This document shows positions 1 to 8,229 of a stretch of 64,000 nucleotides of DNA, in pieces. The stretch spans positions 1 through 64,000 of the forward strand of contig JACPDY010000087.1 in NCBI GenBank assembly GCA_016183775.1. Direction: 5' to 3'. This DNA comes from Bacteroidota bacterium (lineage in GTDB: Bacteria; Bacteroidota; Bacteroidia; JABDFU01). The position numbers and the translations under genes were made by a program. The number at the start of each line of letters is the position of its first letter. Position 1 is the first letter of the stretch. The notes under the pieces are model-generated. The model was not told where the DNA came from and searched no databases. It saw nothing but the letters and a program-made list of their open reading frames with translations.

Positions 1-765
1 AAGGAAAAGGAGAAATACTATTCTGGCCATATAGACTATTTGGTCATTCAGGATAAATTACGATATGAATTGTTGAAAAAGGAGAATAATTTAAAGAATG
101 ATATAAAGACTTTTTTAATTTCTGTATCTCCGGCTTATGAAGATGTAAAGGCCGAAAATATTTACCAGAGGTTTGGTATTCCATTAAACAAGACATTGAT
201 AATTCATTCCGGTAGCGTTGCTGATTGGTCCGGGATGGATATCATTTTGAGCCTGATCAAAGAAAGTCGCGGTCATGATGTTCATTTTGTGATACATTCT
301 CATAAGGAATTAAGCAGTAGCGACCCATATAAAACGGCCATTGATGATCTCATTCGGGATGGCTATCCTGTTTCGATTCACAATCATCCTTTTGTTGATT
401 ATGCAATGTATTGTGGCTTTCTGAAAGGTTTTCACATAGGTCTGGCATTTTATGTGTCCGCTGCTCAACGTAATCCGCATCTTGGAAAAAATCTGACTAA
501 CATAGGTCTGGCATCCGGCAAATTTTCCACATATATGATGGTGGGATTGCCGGCAATTGTTAATTTAGAGGAAAGCTTCAGTGATCTTTTTAAGAAGTAT
601 AAATTTGGCGGTATATTGATGGATAACGATAACTTTTTTTCAATTGTAAAAAGAATTAAAGAGGAATTTTATACCTATTCAACAGAAAGCAAACGAATGT
701 ATAATGAGGTTCTTAATCCGGAAGAAAGCGTTCAGACCTTTTTTAAGGATTTATTTAAGTCATAG
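1..765 (+). CDS. Glycosyltransferase, GT4-like C-terminal part (5' truncated by window edge)
   Basis: The reading frame is open from base 1, so the true start lies outside the window; the TTG at 40 is only the first possible internal start. About 254 residues remain. The visible part looks like the C-terminal nucleotide-sugar-binding half of a GT-B glycosyltransferase: a strand entering the domain (LIIHSGSVADWSG), a following strand (VHFVIHSHK), and a late glycine/serine-rich segment followed by MVGLPAIVN, a typical position for the donor-binding loop. It probably adds a sugar during surface-polysaccharide synthesis, in keeping with the sugar genes downstream. The donor and acceptor cannot be read from sequence. 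Family assignment is by pattern only. Confidence 0.7.
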   Translation, partial: KEKEKYYSGHIDYLVIQDKLRYELLKKENNLKNDIKTFLISVSPAYEDVKAENIYQRFGIPLNKTLIIHSGSVADWSGMDIILSLIKESRGHDVHFVIHSHKELSSSDPYKTAIDDLIRDGYPVSIHNHPFVDYAMYCGFLKGFHIGLAFYVSAAQRNPHLGKNLTNIGLASGKFSTYMMVGLPAIVNLEESFSDLFKKYKFGGILMDNDNFFSIVKRIKEEFYTYSTESKRMYNEVLNPEESVQTFFKDLFKS

Positions 766-888
766 AATTTGATTGAAATAAAGGTTAGGGTATTATTTTG
801 ATATAAAATTAAATCACTTTTGTTTTATTTTGGCACTTACCCTGAGGTAGGCTTTGAATTTGGATTGAAATAATTAGGGGATAATAAA

Positions 889-1614
889 ATGATTTCATCG
901 TTCGTATTAAATTTCATCAAAAGAAGAGGTGTCGCTTTTTACAAAGCAGGAGTTACCGATAAAACTTCTATTAACTACCGGAAAATATTCGACCATTTTA
1001 AAATTGATACTCTTCTTGATGTAGGAGCCAATGAGGGTCAATATGCAATGGCGATGAAGAAATGGGGATATTCAAATAAAATAGTATCGTTTGAACCGGT
1101 TGAAGCTGTGTACAAAAAGCTTTCGGCTAATACACGTGAAGGAAATAATTGGGAAGCCATTAACATAGCGCTGGGAGATAAAGATGGAGAAGAATATATT
1201 AATGTTTCACAAAATACGGTTAGCAGTTCATTGCTAGAAATGCTTCCTGCGCATGTTAAGCAGGAGGCAGGTTCGGCATACATAACCAAAGAAAAAATAA
1301 CAGTCAGAAAACTGGATTCCATTTTTAACACCTATTCAAAGCCGGGCAGCTCTGTGTACCTGAAGCTGGATGTTCAGGGTTTTGAAAAAAATGTAATTGA
1401 AGGGGCATCCGACTCCTTAAAGAATATTAAGCTTATTCAACTTGAAATGGCAATTGTACCCTTATACAAGGGCGAATTGCTTTTGGCGGATATGATAAAC
1501 TATATGAATGGGAAAGGATTTGTATTGTATAACCTTATTCCCGGATTTAATAATTTTGAAACCGGCCAGCAATTTCAGACAGATGGCATTTTTGTTCGGA
1601 ATGATTTAGTTTAA
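889..1614 (+). CDS. FkbM-family SAM-dependent methyltransferase
   Basis: This 241-residue protein has the layout of FkbM methyltransferases, which usually O-methylate sugars or other hydroxyls in polysaccharides and natural products. The SAM-binding motif I is LLDVGANEGQY near residue 42, followed by an acidic post-motif strand (IVSFEPVE), and the family signature KLDVQGFE lies near residue 160. It is preceded by a 120-base gap after the first glycosyltransferase and followed by a repeat-bearing spacer. The ATG start gives a normal family length. It is the first of four FkbM-type genes in this locus, and its exact acceptor is unknown. Confidence 0.88.
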   Translation: MISSFVLNFIKRRGVAFYKAGVTDKTSINYRKIFDHFKIDTLLDVGANEGQYAMAMKKWGYSNKIVSFEPVEAVYKKLSANTREGNNWEAINIALGDKDGEEYINVSQNTVSSSLLEMLPAHVKQEAGSAYITKEKITVRKLDSIFNTYSKPGSSVYLKLDVQGFEKNVIEGASDSLKNIKLIQLEMAIVPLYKGELLLADMINYMNGKGFVLYNLIPGFNNFETGQQFQTDGIFVRNDLV

Positions 1615-1630
1615 TAGTATAAGGTAGGGT

Positions 1631-1690
1631 GTTTTACGATACTTTCAAAAGTTTAAATGTCGCCCAAGTAATGGGCGTATTAGTAGTGTA
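1631..1690 (+). repeat. Direct repeat copy A upstream of toxin-antitoxin cassette
   Basis: This copy begins GTTTTACGAT and runs about 55-60 bases. A second copy at 2449-2503 begins with the same ten bases and differs at only a few later positions (for example TTTAAATGTCGCCC against TTTAAGTGTCGCCC). The two copies bracket the toxin-antitoxin pair. Just downstream (about 1691-1709) is CTGAGCTTGTCGAAGGG, which resembles a short dispersed repeat type I know from many bacterial genomes. Confidence 0.75.
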
Positions 1691-1778
1691 CTCTGAGCTT
1701 GTCGAAGGGAATATGTGAATTTGTCATACACCCCAAAGGATGACATTGAAGGCTGCCAGGATTTGTTATACTCCTCAT

Positions 1779-1809
1779 TTTGGTTTTGCAGCATAATACA
1801 TTAACTTTG
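1779..1809 (+). promoter_or_regulatory. Bacteroidota-type promoter for the MazF-type toxin-antitoxin operon
   Basis: TTTG at 1779-1782 is followed after exactly 19 bases by TAACTTTG at 1802-1809, a full match to the Bacteroidota -33/-7 pattern TTTG-N19-TAnnTTTG. The antitoxin ATG begins at 1832, giving a short leader of roughly 15-20 bases. Confidence 0.75.
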
Positions 1810-1831
1810 TTTAAAATAAAAACATAACACC

Positions 1832-2056
1832 ATGCTAAGTATTCAGGGAATATACGATGGCAAAAAATTAAAATTGTCAGAAAAAATAGATGTGCATACA
1901 CCTAAAAAGGTAATAGTAACATTTTTAGAAGAAGAAGGTTGGAATGAAGAAAGCTTGCGAAATTTTTCAGCTCAAACTAATGGTTTGGAATTTTGGGAAA
2001 ATGAGCAGGAAAATATTTATCAGGATTATCTAAAACCTAAACACAAGCGGAAATGA
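1832..2056 (+). CDS. Putative antitoxin of a MazF/PemK-type toxin-antitoxin pair
   Basis: This 74-residue protein lies directly before a PemK/MazF-like toxin and overlaps it by the four bases ATGA, the usual arrangement of translationally coupled toxin-antitoxin pairs. The N-terminal half (MLSIQGIYDGKKLKL) is like small beta-rich proteins often found as antitoxins upstream of MazF-type toxins. The C-terminus is acidic and then basic (LKPKHKRK). It would bind and neutralise the toxin and probably repress the shared promoter. I infer the role mainly from position and size, since the N-terminal family is not strongly diagnostic. Confidence 0.7.
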   Translation: MLSIQGIYDGKKLKLSEKIDVHTPKKVIVTFLEEEGWNEESLRNFSAQTNGLEFWENEQENIYQDYLKPKHKRK

Positions 2057-2379
2057 AAATCGGAGATATTGTTTTAATTCCGTTTCCCTTTGCTGAACTA
2101 ACAAATATTAAAGTCAGACCCGCTGTAGTACTTACTCAAACAGCAGATAAATATAAGGACATTGTCGTTTCTGCTATAAGCTCTGTCGTACCTGATAAGA
2201 TATCGAAAAGAGAATTTATTTTATCGCCTGATAAAATTAATAAGTTAAGAGTGAAATCTGTTGTTAAAGCAGATAGAATAGTAACCCTAAAGCAAGAGAA
2301 CAAAATAGCTGATTTAGGTAAACTATCATCAAAACAATTGGCTATGTACAAGCAAATATTATCCGAAATCATTGTGTAA
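2053..2379 (+). CDS. PemK/MazF-family toxin (endoribonuclease)
   Basis: This 108-residue protein opens with GDIVLIPFPFAEL followed by VRPAVVL, the classic start of PemK/MazF toxins, which are single-strand-specific mRNA interferases. The later segment VKADRIVTLKQENKI matches the family's conserved beta-strand region ending in a short helix (LSSKQLAMYKQIL). Length is normal for the family. It starts inside the last codons of the antitoxin gene. The cassette sits between two near-identical direct repeats inside a polysaccharide locus and is not obviously related to its neighbours, which suggests lateral insertion. The family call is firm; the cleavage site is unknown. Confidence 0.88.
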   Translation: MKIGDIVLIPFPFAELTNIKVRPAVVLTQTADKYKDIVVSAISSVVPDKISKREFILSPDKINKLRVKSVVKADRIVTLKQENKIADLGKLSSKQLAMYKQILSEIIV

Positions 2380-2448
2380 AATCATGAGAGTAGTTGAAGC
2401 TGCAGAGTAGTAGGAAGCTTATGCGACAATTTATTTAACAAAATCTTT

Positions 2449-2503
2449 GTTTTACGATGCCTTCAAAGGTTTAAGTGTCGCCCAGGTAATGTGCGTAGTA
2501 GTA
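2449..2503 (+). repeat. Direct repeat copy B downstream of toxin-antitoxin cassette
   Basis: This is the partner of the copy at 1631-1690, in the same orientation and about 70 bases after the toxin stop codon. The two are identical over the first ten bases and nearly so over about 50. Confidence 0.75.
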
Positions 2504-2520
2504 TATAAATTAATCCACAG

Positions 2521-2580
2521 CTTCTCTCTCCTCTTTCGACTGCGTTCTGGGCCGGTTTGGAGAGAGATAAAGAGTGAGGT
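2521..2580 (+). repeat. Dispersed palindromic repeat (TCTCTCC...GGAGAGAG type)
   Basis: CTCTCTCC near the left end pairs with GGAGAGAG near 2560-2567, and the element ends in AGTGAGGTC. Similar short-armed elements occur at 46023-46053, 50341-50390, 50863-50901 and 51321-51362. This copy supplies the GTG that an automatic gene caller might take as the start of the FkbH-like gene. Confidence 0.55.
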
Positions 2581-2627
2581 CAAAAAAACAAGGACTAATT
2601 TATATTTGGTATAAATTCCGAATTTTA

Positions 2628-4349
2628 ATGCTTGACTTTGCTACTTTAAAAAGAAATCTTAAAAAAGACCAGTCCAATCTGTTAAAGGTAAAGGTAGCTT
2701 TGGTGGGCGATTCTTCTGTACAACTTCTTGTTCAAGCCATTAAAGGCTATGGGGTTGAAGCCGGTATAAATTTTGAAATATTCGAAGCCGGATATGACCA
2801 GGTTGATCAGCTTATTTTTGATAATTCATCTGAATTATATGAATTTAACCCCGATCACATTGTGATTTTTAAAGCTTCGGAAAAGCTCCTTTCGAAATTT
2901 TATAAAAGTGAAAATAATTCCAGGGTAAATTTCGCTTCAGATCATATTTCTTGGTTAACGGAAGTCTGCAATTCAATTTCAAAAAGTCTTTCGTCAGAAA
3001 TTATTTATCTGAATTTCCCCGTACCACTTGATATGGTTTATGGAAATTATTCGAATAAAATGGAAGCCTCTTTTTCATATCAGCTCAGGAAGCTGAACTT
3101 TGGATTAATGAAGCTTTCATCGGATGTGAATAACCTGTTTATTTGTGACCTCTGCGCGATCCAGGATCAATCGGGTCGCAATTTTTTATTCGATCCAAAA
3201 ATGTATATCAATGCCGGTATGGTGTTGAGCATAGATGCGTTGCCTTTTGTGGCGAAAAGTATAACAGATATTGTGAGTTCGCTGAATGGCCGGTTTAAAA
3301 AATGCCTGGTACTTGATCTTGATAATGTAATGTGGGGAGGAGTGATCGGTGACGATGGGATTGAAAACATACAGATAGGTGAACTGGGCATTGGTAAGGC
3401 ATTCACTGAATTTCAGTTATGGGTAAAGCAATTAAAGAACAGGGGAATATTGCTTGCTGTATGCAGCAACAACGAGGAGGCAATTGCCAAAGAGCCATTC
3501 GAAAAGCATCCGGATATGATACTAAGCCTGCAAGACATTGCTGTTTTTGTCGCTAATCGTGAAAGCAAGGTTGACAATATAAAAGAGATACAAAGGACAT
3601 TGAATATTGGATTTGATGCGATGGTTTTTATTGACGATGATCCTTTTGAGCGGAACCTGGTCCGGACATATATTCCTCAAATCGAAGTTCCTGACTTGCC
3701 AAAAGATCCGGCCAAATATTTAGAATTCTTCCGCCCGCTTAATTTGTTTGAAACATGTTCTGTTACAGAAGAAGACGAGCAGCGTACCGCTCAGTATCTG
3801 CAGGAATCGAAGCGAAGCAGTATTCAAAGGAAATATACAAATCAGGACGATTTCCTGGCTGGTCTCGATATGATTTGCACTATAGAATCCTTCAATAAAT
3901 TTAATATCCCCCGTGTTGCTCAGCTTTCCCAGCGTTCAAACCAGTTTAATCTCCGTACAGTACGTTATACCGAGCCGGAACTTCATAGAATTTCTGATTC
4001 AACTGATTTTATAACCCTTGTCTTCACTCTGGAGGACAGGTTTGGAGACAGTGGTATTGTAAGTGCGGTTATTTTAAAAAAGCAGGATGGAAAGAAGCTG
4101 TTTATTGATACCTGGCTGATGAGCTGCAGGGTATTAAAAAGAGGGATGGAACATTTTGTGCTGAACAGCATTGTAAAATGTGCTTTGCAGAACGGATTTG
4201 ATATGATCATTGGAGAATATATTCCTACACCCAAAAATAAGCTGGTAAAGGATCATTATTCGGTTCTTGGATTTAAAAACGAAAATGCTTGTTGGATCCT
4301 GAATACAAAGGAATATCGTGAAAAGGCGAAATATATTCGGCAAAAATAA
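2628..4349 (+). CDS. FkbH-like HAD-superfamily protein
   Basis: This 573-residue protein matches the FkbH type. It has an N-terminal domain, then a HAD phosphatase core with motif LDLDNVMWGGVIGDDG (near residues 225-240 of this start), a later IDDDPFERN motif, and a C-terminal acyltransferase-like region (about 410-570). Known FkbH homologues dephosphorylate 1,3-bisphosphoglycerate and load a glyceryl unit on an acyl carrier protein. An ACP gene follows nine bases downstream, supporting the same chemistry. I chose ATG 2628 because the extension to GTG 2574 is repeat-derived. Its presence in a polysaccharide locus suggests a three-carbon acyl decoration, which is inference. Confidence 0.85.
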   Translation: MLDFATLKRNLKKDQSNLLKVKVALVGDSSVQLLVQAIKGYGVEAGINFEIFEAGYDQVDQLIFDNSSELYEFNPDHIVIFKASEKLLSKFYKSENNSRVNFASDHISWLTEVCNSISKSLSSEIIYLNFPVPLDMVYGNYSNKMEASFSYQLRKLNFGLMKLSSDVNNLFICDLCAIQDQSGRNFLFDPKMYINAGMVLSIDALPFVAKSITDIVSSLNGRFKKCLVLDLDNVMWGGVIGDDGIENIQIGELGIGKAFTEFQLWVKQLKNRGILLAVCSNNEEAIAKEPFEKHPDMILSLQDIAVFVANRESKVDNIKEIQRTLNIGFDAMVFIDDDPFERNLVRTYIPQIEVPDLPKDPAKYLEFFRPLNLFETCSVTEEDEQRTAQYLQESKRSSIQRKYTNQDDFLAGLDMICTIESFNKFNIPRVAQLSQRSNQFNLRTVRYTEPELHRISDSTDFITLVFTLEDRFGDSGIVSAVILKKQDGKKLFIDTWLMSCRVLKRGMEHFVLNSIVKCALQNGFDMIIGEYIPTPKNKLVKDHYSVLGFKNENACWILNTKEYREKAKYIRQK

Positions 4350-4358
4350 CATGTATCT

Positions 4359-4604
4359 ATGGAAACAGTTGAAGTGTTGCAACAGTTGAACAGAATATTT
4401 AATGAGGTGTTAAATAATGATTCGATCGTTTTAACTGAAAAAACAACCTCAAATGATGTTCCGGAATGGGATTCTCTGGCTTATATTGAACTTATTGTGG
4501 CCATTGAAAAGCACTTCAACATAGAGTTTACTGCTTCCGAAATCAAAGATTGGGAAAATGTTGGTGGGATGGTGAGTGCCATAAGGGAAAAAATTGATAA
4601 ATAA
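4359..4604 (+). CDS. Acyl carrier protein
   Basis: This 81-residue protein shows the phosphopantetheine attachment motif DSLAYIEL with the modified serine at residue 39, and the short four-helix length of the family. It starts nine bases after the FkbH-like gene and is surely co-transcribed with it. It is not next to fatty-acid genes, so it is probably a dedicated carrier for the FkbH-loaded unit rather than the housekeeping AcpP. The following gene is a glycosyltransferase; no clear acyltransferase lies beside it, so which enzyme transfers the carried group is unresolved. Confidence 0.9.
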   Translation: METVEVLQQLNRIFNEVLNNDSIVLTEKTTSNDVPEWDSLAYIELIVAIEKHFNIEFTASEIKDWENVGGMVSAIREKIDK

Positions 4605-4670
4605 CCTTTTCTGAATACCGGAAAGAATTATCGCATAGGTTTAGCCAGGGTGCTGGTGAAGTTTTATTAT

Positions 4671-4678
4671 TAACTTTG
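4671..4678 (+). promoter_or_regulatory. Candidate -7 promoter element
   Basis: TAACTTTG matches the Bacteroidota -7 consensus completely, but no TTTG is seen at the expected -33 distance. It would start transcription a few bases before the proposed TTG start of the glycosyltransferase at 4693. Confidence 0.4.
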
Positions 4679-4692
4679 ATGCTCTTGGTGTT

Positions 4693-5814
4693 TTGAGCGA
4701 AAACCTGCAACATACGAAACGAATAGCCTTGCTTTTTAGCAGGTCATATGTTGATGCACACAGCTGTTTTACAGAGTTGGCAAGTCACCTGGCTCAAAGC
4801 GGATACATGGTTGATCTTTATTGTATTTTCAATCCTTATAATTCTCCGCCTTTATTTTCTGATTCAAAAATACGTGTCCTTAATTTTCCGCGTTCTAAGT
4901 TTGAAAGAGCCGAATTTTGGTACAGGTTATCCTTTAAAAAAGAATATAAATATAATGCAGTGATCGGAACTCCTTTTGAAGGGGCTTTTCTGGCAGAAAA
5001 AATTTCCAGGCGGCTTGGTATACCCTTTATCTATTTAGCTGATGAAGTATTTAATACAGATTTAAAGCGCCATGAAGTTCCGAATTATAAAAAGCTGAAA
5101 AAATCAGATATTATTGTAAATCAAAAGGCCGACGCTTCAATAGCATTAGGTATTGGCAGGTATGAGTATCAAAGACAGATAAATAGATTACCTCTGGACC
5201 ATAAGTATTTTGTTATTCCAAATTCCCCTTCGGGGAGATCTGTGCGTTTAAGAAGTAATTACTTCAGAGATATTTTTAACATTACGGATCAGAAGCCTCT
5301 CATTCTGTTTATAGGTACACTTGGTTGGAATCTTGCAAAGGAGTTGTTTGAAAAATCAAATCAATTTAGGGATAAGCCATATCATCTTGTTTTTCATTCC
5401 CGTACTTTGGGTTTGATGGGTACTGAAATACATCCTTTTATTAAACTGTCTCAAAAGCCGGTTCCATCGACGATGCTCAATTATATTGTAAGTTCTGCGG
5501 ATGTCGGATTGATCTTGTATGATAAAGATGAAAAGGCTGAAAGGGAAAATGCTTTGACCGGAGGAAAGATCGGGACATATCTGAAGAATAATTTGCCTGT
5601 AATTGCCGGAAATGTTGAGGATCTCAGAACGATTGAAGAAAAAGGCATGGGAGTCTATATTTCGAAAATAGATGAGTTTGAATCAGCTGTATTAAAAATT
5701 GCCGATGATCCTGAGTCATATCGACGTAATATCGAAAATGTGTATTCAGCCGAATATGATTTCTCAGCATTTTACAAAGAATTTGAATCGTTTTTAAGCA
5801 ATAGAATCCACTGA
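4693..5814 (+). CDS. Glycosyltransferase, GT-B fold
   Basis: This 373-residue protein has two Rossmann-like halves. The first begins RIALLFSRSYVDAH and the second begins PLILFIGTLGWN near residue 200, followed by YHLVFHSR and a donor-site-like region (SSADVGLILYDKD, then GGKIGTYLKNNLPVIAG). It probably transfers a sugar in polysaccharide assembly. No ATG is available near the N-terminus; TTG 4693 is the first usual start after an in-frame stop at 4657, and the conserved first strand begins about ten residues later. Donor and acceptor are unknown. Confidence 0.78.
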   Translation: MSENLQHTKRIALLFSRSYVDAHSCFTELASHLAQSGYMVDLYCIFNPYNSPPLFSDSKIRVLNFPRSKFERAEFWYRLSFKKEYKYNAVIGTPFEGAFLAEKISRRLGIPFIYLADEVFNTDLKRHEVPNYKKLKKSDIIVNQKADASIALGIGRYEYQRQINRLPLDHKYFVIPNSPSGRSVRLRSNYFRDIFNITDQKPLILFIGTLGWNLAKELFEKSNQFRDKPYHLVFHSRTLGLMGTEIHPFIKLSQKPVPSTMLNYIVSSADVGLILYDKDEKAERENALTGGKIGTYLKNNLPVIAGNVEDLRTIEEKGMGVYISKIDEFESAVLKIADDPESYRRNIENVYSAEYDFSAFYKEFESFLSNRIH

Positions 5815-5971
5815 TGTGAAAAGTCATGGAGAGCTTCGGATATGCAAATGGCTGCTTTCCATCGCGTGGCCAACTTCTGTTTTGGTGATCAGTGATTGTG
5901 GCATATAAATATTTTAATAAAAATTTATTCATTTTGAATTTTAAAATACTCTTGGAATTAAAGAATGGGTT

Positions 5972-6006
5972 TTTGATCAAAAAATTAAACAAATATTGTT
6001 ACTTTG
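5972..6006 (+). promoter_or_regulatory. Weak candidate promoter upstream of methyltransferase
   Basis: TTTG at 5972-5975 precedes TTACTTTG at 5999-6006. The second element differs from TAnnTTTG at one base and the spacer of 23 is longer than usual. The ATG at 6041 lies about 35 bases further on. The rest of the 5815-6040 gap shows nothing recognisable. Confidence 0.35.
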
Positions 6007-6040
6007 CAAAGCAGGACAATCACAAAATAATTTAATTAAC

Positions 6041-6574
6041 ATGATAGATACGCTCACTAAATATTTAAAAAGGCTGAAATATAAGTTTATCGGGGGGTAT
6101 GACTCTGAAGAATATTGGCGTAACCGACACAAACAATTCGGATTTGATATTCGTGGTTGTGGAATAGGATTTTATACAAATATTTTTAAGCAAAATGGTT
6201 GTAAAAATTATATTGGTCTTGATATTACAGATACATTGTTTGCTGAACTAGGTAGGAATTATCCTACTTATACATTTGTAAAGAAGGATATTACAGAACA
6301 ATTGGTGAATGGGAAATTCGATGTGGTTATTATGATTGATGTTACACAACATATCACAGAGGAAAATAGATTTAAGAATGCTATGATGCATATAAAAGAT
6401 GCTATTGGTGAAACCGGCATTTTTATTGTAACATCGTGGTTACTTACCGATAAAGTAAAGACCTTTTATGAAAAGGCGCGTTCCATCGAGAATTATAGGG
6501 CGTGTTTTCCCGGTTATCATTTTAGTGAGCCGGTTCCATTCAGAGATAAATTTATATTTACGATACGGAAATAA
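6041..6574 (+). CDS. Class I SAM-dependent methyltransferase, possibly internally deleted
   Basis: This 177-residue protein has the arrangement of small class I methyltransferases: an N-terminal YWRNRHKQFGFD segment, a glycine-rich nucleotide loop (CGIGFYTNIF), YIGLDIT as the acidic second motif, and VVIMIDVTQHI as motif IV. In relatives I know, about 35-40 residues separate the RHK..G.D.RG segment from the LDIGCGTGFY loop. Here they are joined directly as DIRGCGIGFY. This looks like an in-frame internal deletion that removes the strand before the loop, so activity is doubtful. ATG 6041 is preferred over TTG 5996, which lies in the promoter-like region. Confidence 0.7.
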   Translation: MIDTLTKYLKRLKYKFIGGYDSEEYWRNRHKQFGFDIRGCGIGFYTNIFKQNGCKNYIGLDITDTLFAELGRNYPTYTFVKKDITEQLVNGKFDVVIMIDVTQHITEENRFKNAMMHIKDAIGETGIFIVTSWLLTDKVKTFYEKARSIENYRACFPGYHFSEPVPFRDKFIFTIRK

Positions 6575-6638
6575 TGAGAGTATTCTTTATTTAATTTTAT
6601 ACTGTTTAATAAGTTAACCGATTGAAAAGTAGGCTAAA

Positions 6639-7523
6639 ATGCTTCAACGTATAAGAAAGCTTGTGCGCCGGTTTCCGATAGTAAGGCATATAATAGCTCA
6701 TTATATTATTCCCTCAGGTCTTTACGACAAAACCTTTATGAATATTGAAGTTGATAATGGTTGGAGAGCCAGGATCAATAGTGCTGTTCGGGCGAAAGAT
6801 AACAATTATATTAAACGTGTAAAAAATGCCGGGGAGGTTAATCGGGGTAAGCAAATAATGCACAATGGAATTAGAATCAATCTGGGCAGCTATTATGGAC
6901 TTGAAATTGCCCGGTTGTTGTATGAAAATAAGGGGGTACATGAGCCTCAGGAGGAGCGTGTATTTATGGAAGTTCTGAAGGGAATTAAGCCGGGTTCAAC
7001 AATGATCGAATTAGGATCGTTTTGGGCATTCTATTCCATGTGGTTTTATAAAGAGATAAAAAATGCTAAATGCTACATGATAGAACCTGATGCTTATAAT
7101 ATTAAAAGTGGCAGGGCTAATTTTAAGTTAAATGGCATGAAGGGTGAATTTTTTCAGTTTTTTGTAGGCAACGAAACTGTTTCGGTACCCGGAGGAACAG
7201 GCTTTATTTGTATTGATGATTTTATTAAAGTTAATGACATTAATTTTATTGATGTTTTGCATTGTGATATTCAGGGTTTTGAGTACGACATGCTTAATGG
7301 TGCTAAACAAGTTTTTGCTGAAAATAAGATTGGTTACATTTTCGTTTCTACCCATTCACAGGAGTTACATTACAAGTGTCTGCAGTTTTTGAAAGAAAAA
7401 GAATTTATAATTATTTGTTCTGCTGATAAAGCCCAATCCTTCTCAGAAGATGGACTTATTGTTGGACGTGCTCCAATGTATTCAGGAATTAATCCGGTTG
7501 TCATTGATCTTAATGGGGAGTAA
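6639..7523 (+). CDS. FkbM-family methyltransferase
   Basis: This 294-residue protein has an N-terminal extension of about 110 residues before the SAM-binding segment MIELGSFWAFYSMWF (near residue 122), an acidic strand (YMIEPDA), and the FkbM signature DIQGFEYDML near residue 210. The usual DxGANxG loop is altered to ELGSFWAF, so the cofactor loop is atypical. It likely methylates a glycan hydroxyl. Its last 14 bases overlap the end of the convergent minus-strand gene at 7510, leaving no room for a terminator between the two operons. Confidence 0.8.
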   Translation: MLQRIRKLVRRFPIVRHIIAHYIIPSGLYDKTFMNIEVDNGWRARINSAVRAKDNNYIKRVKNAGEVNRGKQIMHNGIRINLGSYYGLEIARLLYENKGVHEPQEERVFMEVLKGIKPGSTMIELGSFWAFYSMWFYKEIKNAKCYMIEPDAYNIKSGRANFKLNGMKGEFFQFFVGNETVSVPGGTGFICIDDFIKVNDINFIDVLHCDIQGFEYDMLNGAKQVFAENKIGYIFVSTHSQELHYKCLQFLKEKEFIIICSADKAQSFSEDGLIVGRAPMYSGINPVVIDLNGE

Positions 7524-8229
7524 GCGGGCTTTTTAATTTACTTTCGTTAAGTGAATTGTTAATATAAAGCATGTTGCAGCCAAATTCTTTTAAAAGGGTA
7601 AATTTATTGCCGAGTAATTGACTATAATCAATCTTGTCCTGTTGGTTATCAAATTCAATACATAATAAAAGACTTTTTGCCAGGGTTTTTTCAGCCCCTT
7701 TTAAAACCTCTAGATTTATACCTTCCACATCAATGCTTAATAAATGAATATATTCATATTCGATATTTTCGAGTGCCTGATCAAGTTTCATTACTGGTAC
7801 ATAAACGCTTTTGTAAGTGTTGTTTTCAGTGCGTTCAGAAAAACTACTCATAACAGGAGTTTTTGAAATATTGAATTTTGAAATTGCGGTTTGGTTACCG
7901 CATCCGATTGCAAGTGTTATATCTTTTGGTCTGAAACGTAAAAATAAATTTACAAGTTCCGGATTTGGTTCAATCACTACTCCATTTAATCCATTTCGGT
8001 AAAGTAAGTAAGTATTCGAAATATCTGTTGGATGATTCGCGCCAACATCTGTATAGATTGAATCGGTCAGATCATATTTCGATAGGATTTCCCAAATATA
8101 GGCATCTTCCTTATGTTGAGAATAACTCGCTTTCTTTGCGCTGTAACAATCTTTAAGTGCAACACCAAATCGTTTATATTGGCCCAGAAATGTTAAGTTA
8201 TTTACAATAAATTTTTTTATCATTTTCAA
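7510..8229 (-). CDS. FkbM-family methyltransferase
   Basis: This 239-residue protein carries YSQHKEDAYIWEIL near the N-terminus, the cofactor loop DVGANHPTDIS (about residue 62), VVIEPNP as the following acidic strand, and the FkbM signature SIDVEGINLEVLKGAE (about 166). The YSQ.KED start is typical of a subgroup found in glycan loci. It is the last gene of the long minus-strand operon, and its start overlaps the preceding gene by four bases (8226-8229), indicating translational coupling. It converges on and overlaps the plus-strand FkbM gene. The substrate is unknown. Confidence 0.87.
   Translation of the reverse strand: MKMIKKFIVNNLTFLGQYKRFGVALKDCYSAKKASYSQHKEDAYIWEILSKYDLTDSIYTDVGANHPTDISNTYLLYRNGLNGVVIEPNPELVNLFLRFRPKDITLAIGCGNQTAISKFNISKTPVMSSFSERTENNTYKSVYVPVMKLDQALENIEYEYIHLLSIDVEGINLEVLKGAEKTLAKSLLLCIEFDNQQDKIDYSQLLGNKFTLLKEFGCNMLYINNSLNESKLKSPLTPH

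Noticed and set aside
2574-2627. GTG 2574 as the start of the FkbH-like protein
   Set aside because: The first bases come from a dispersed repeat and the added 18 residues are not like FkbH. ATG 2628 precedes the family-like N-terminus.
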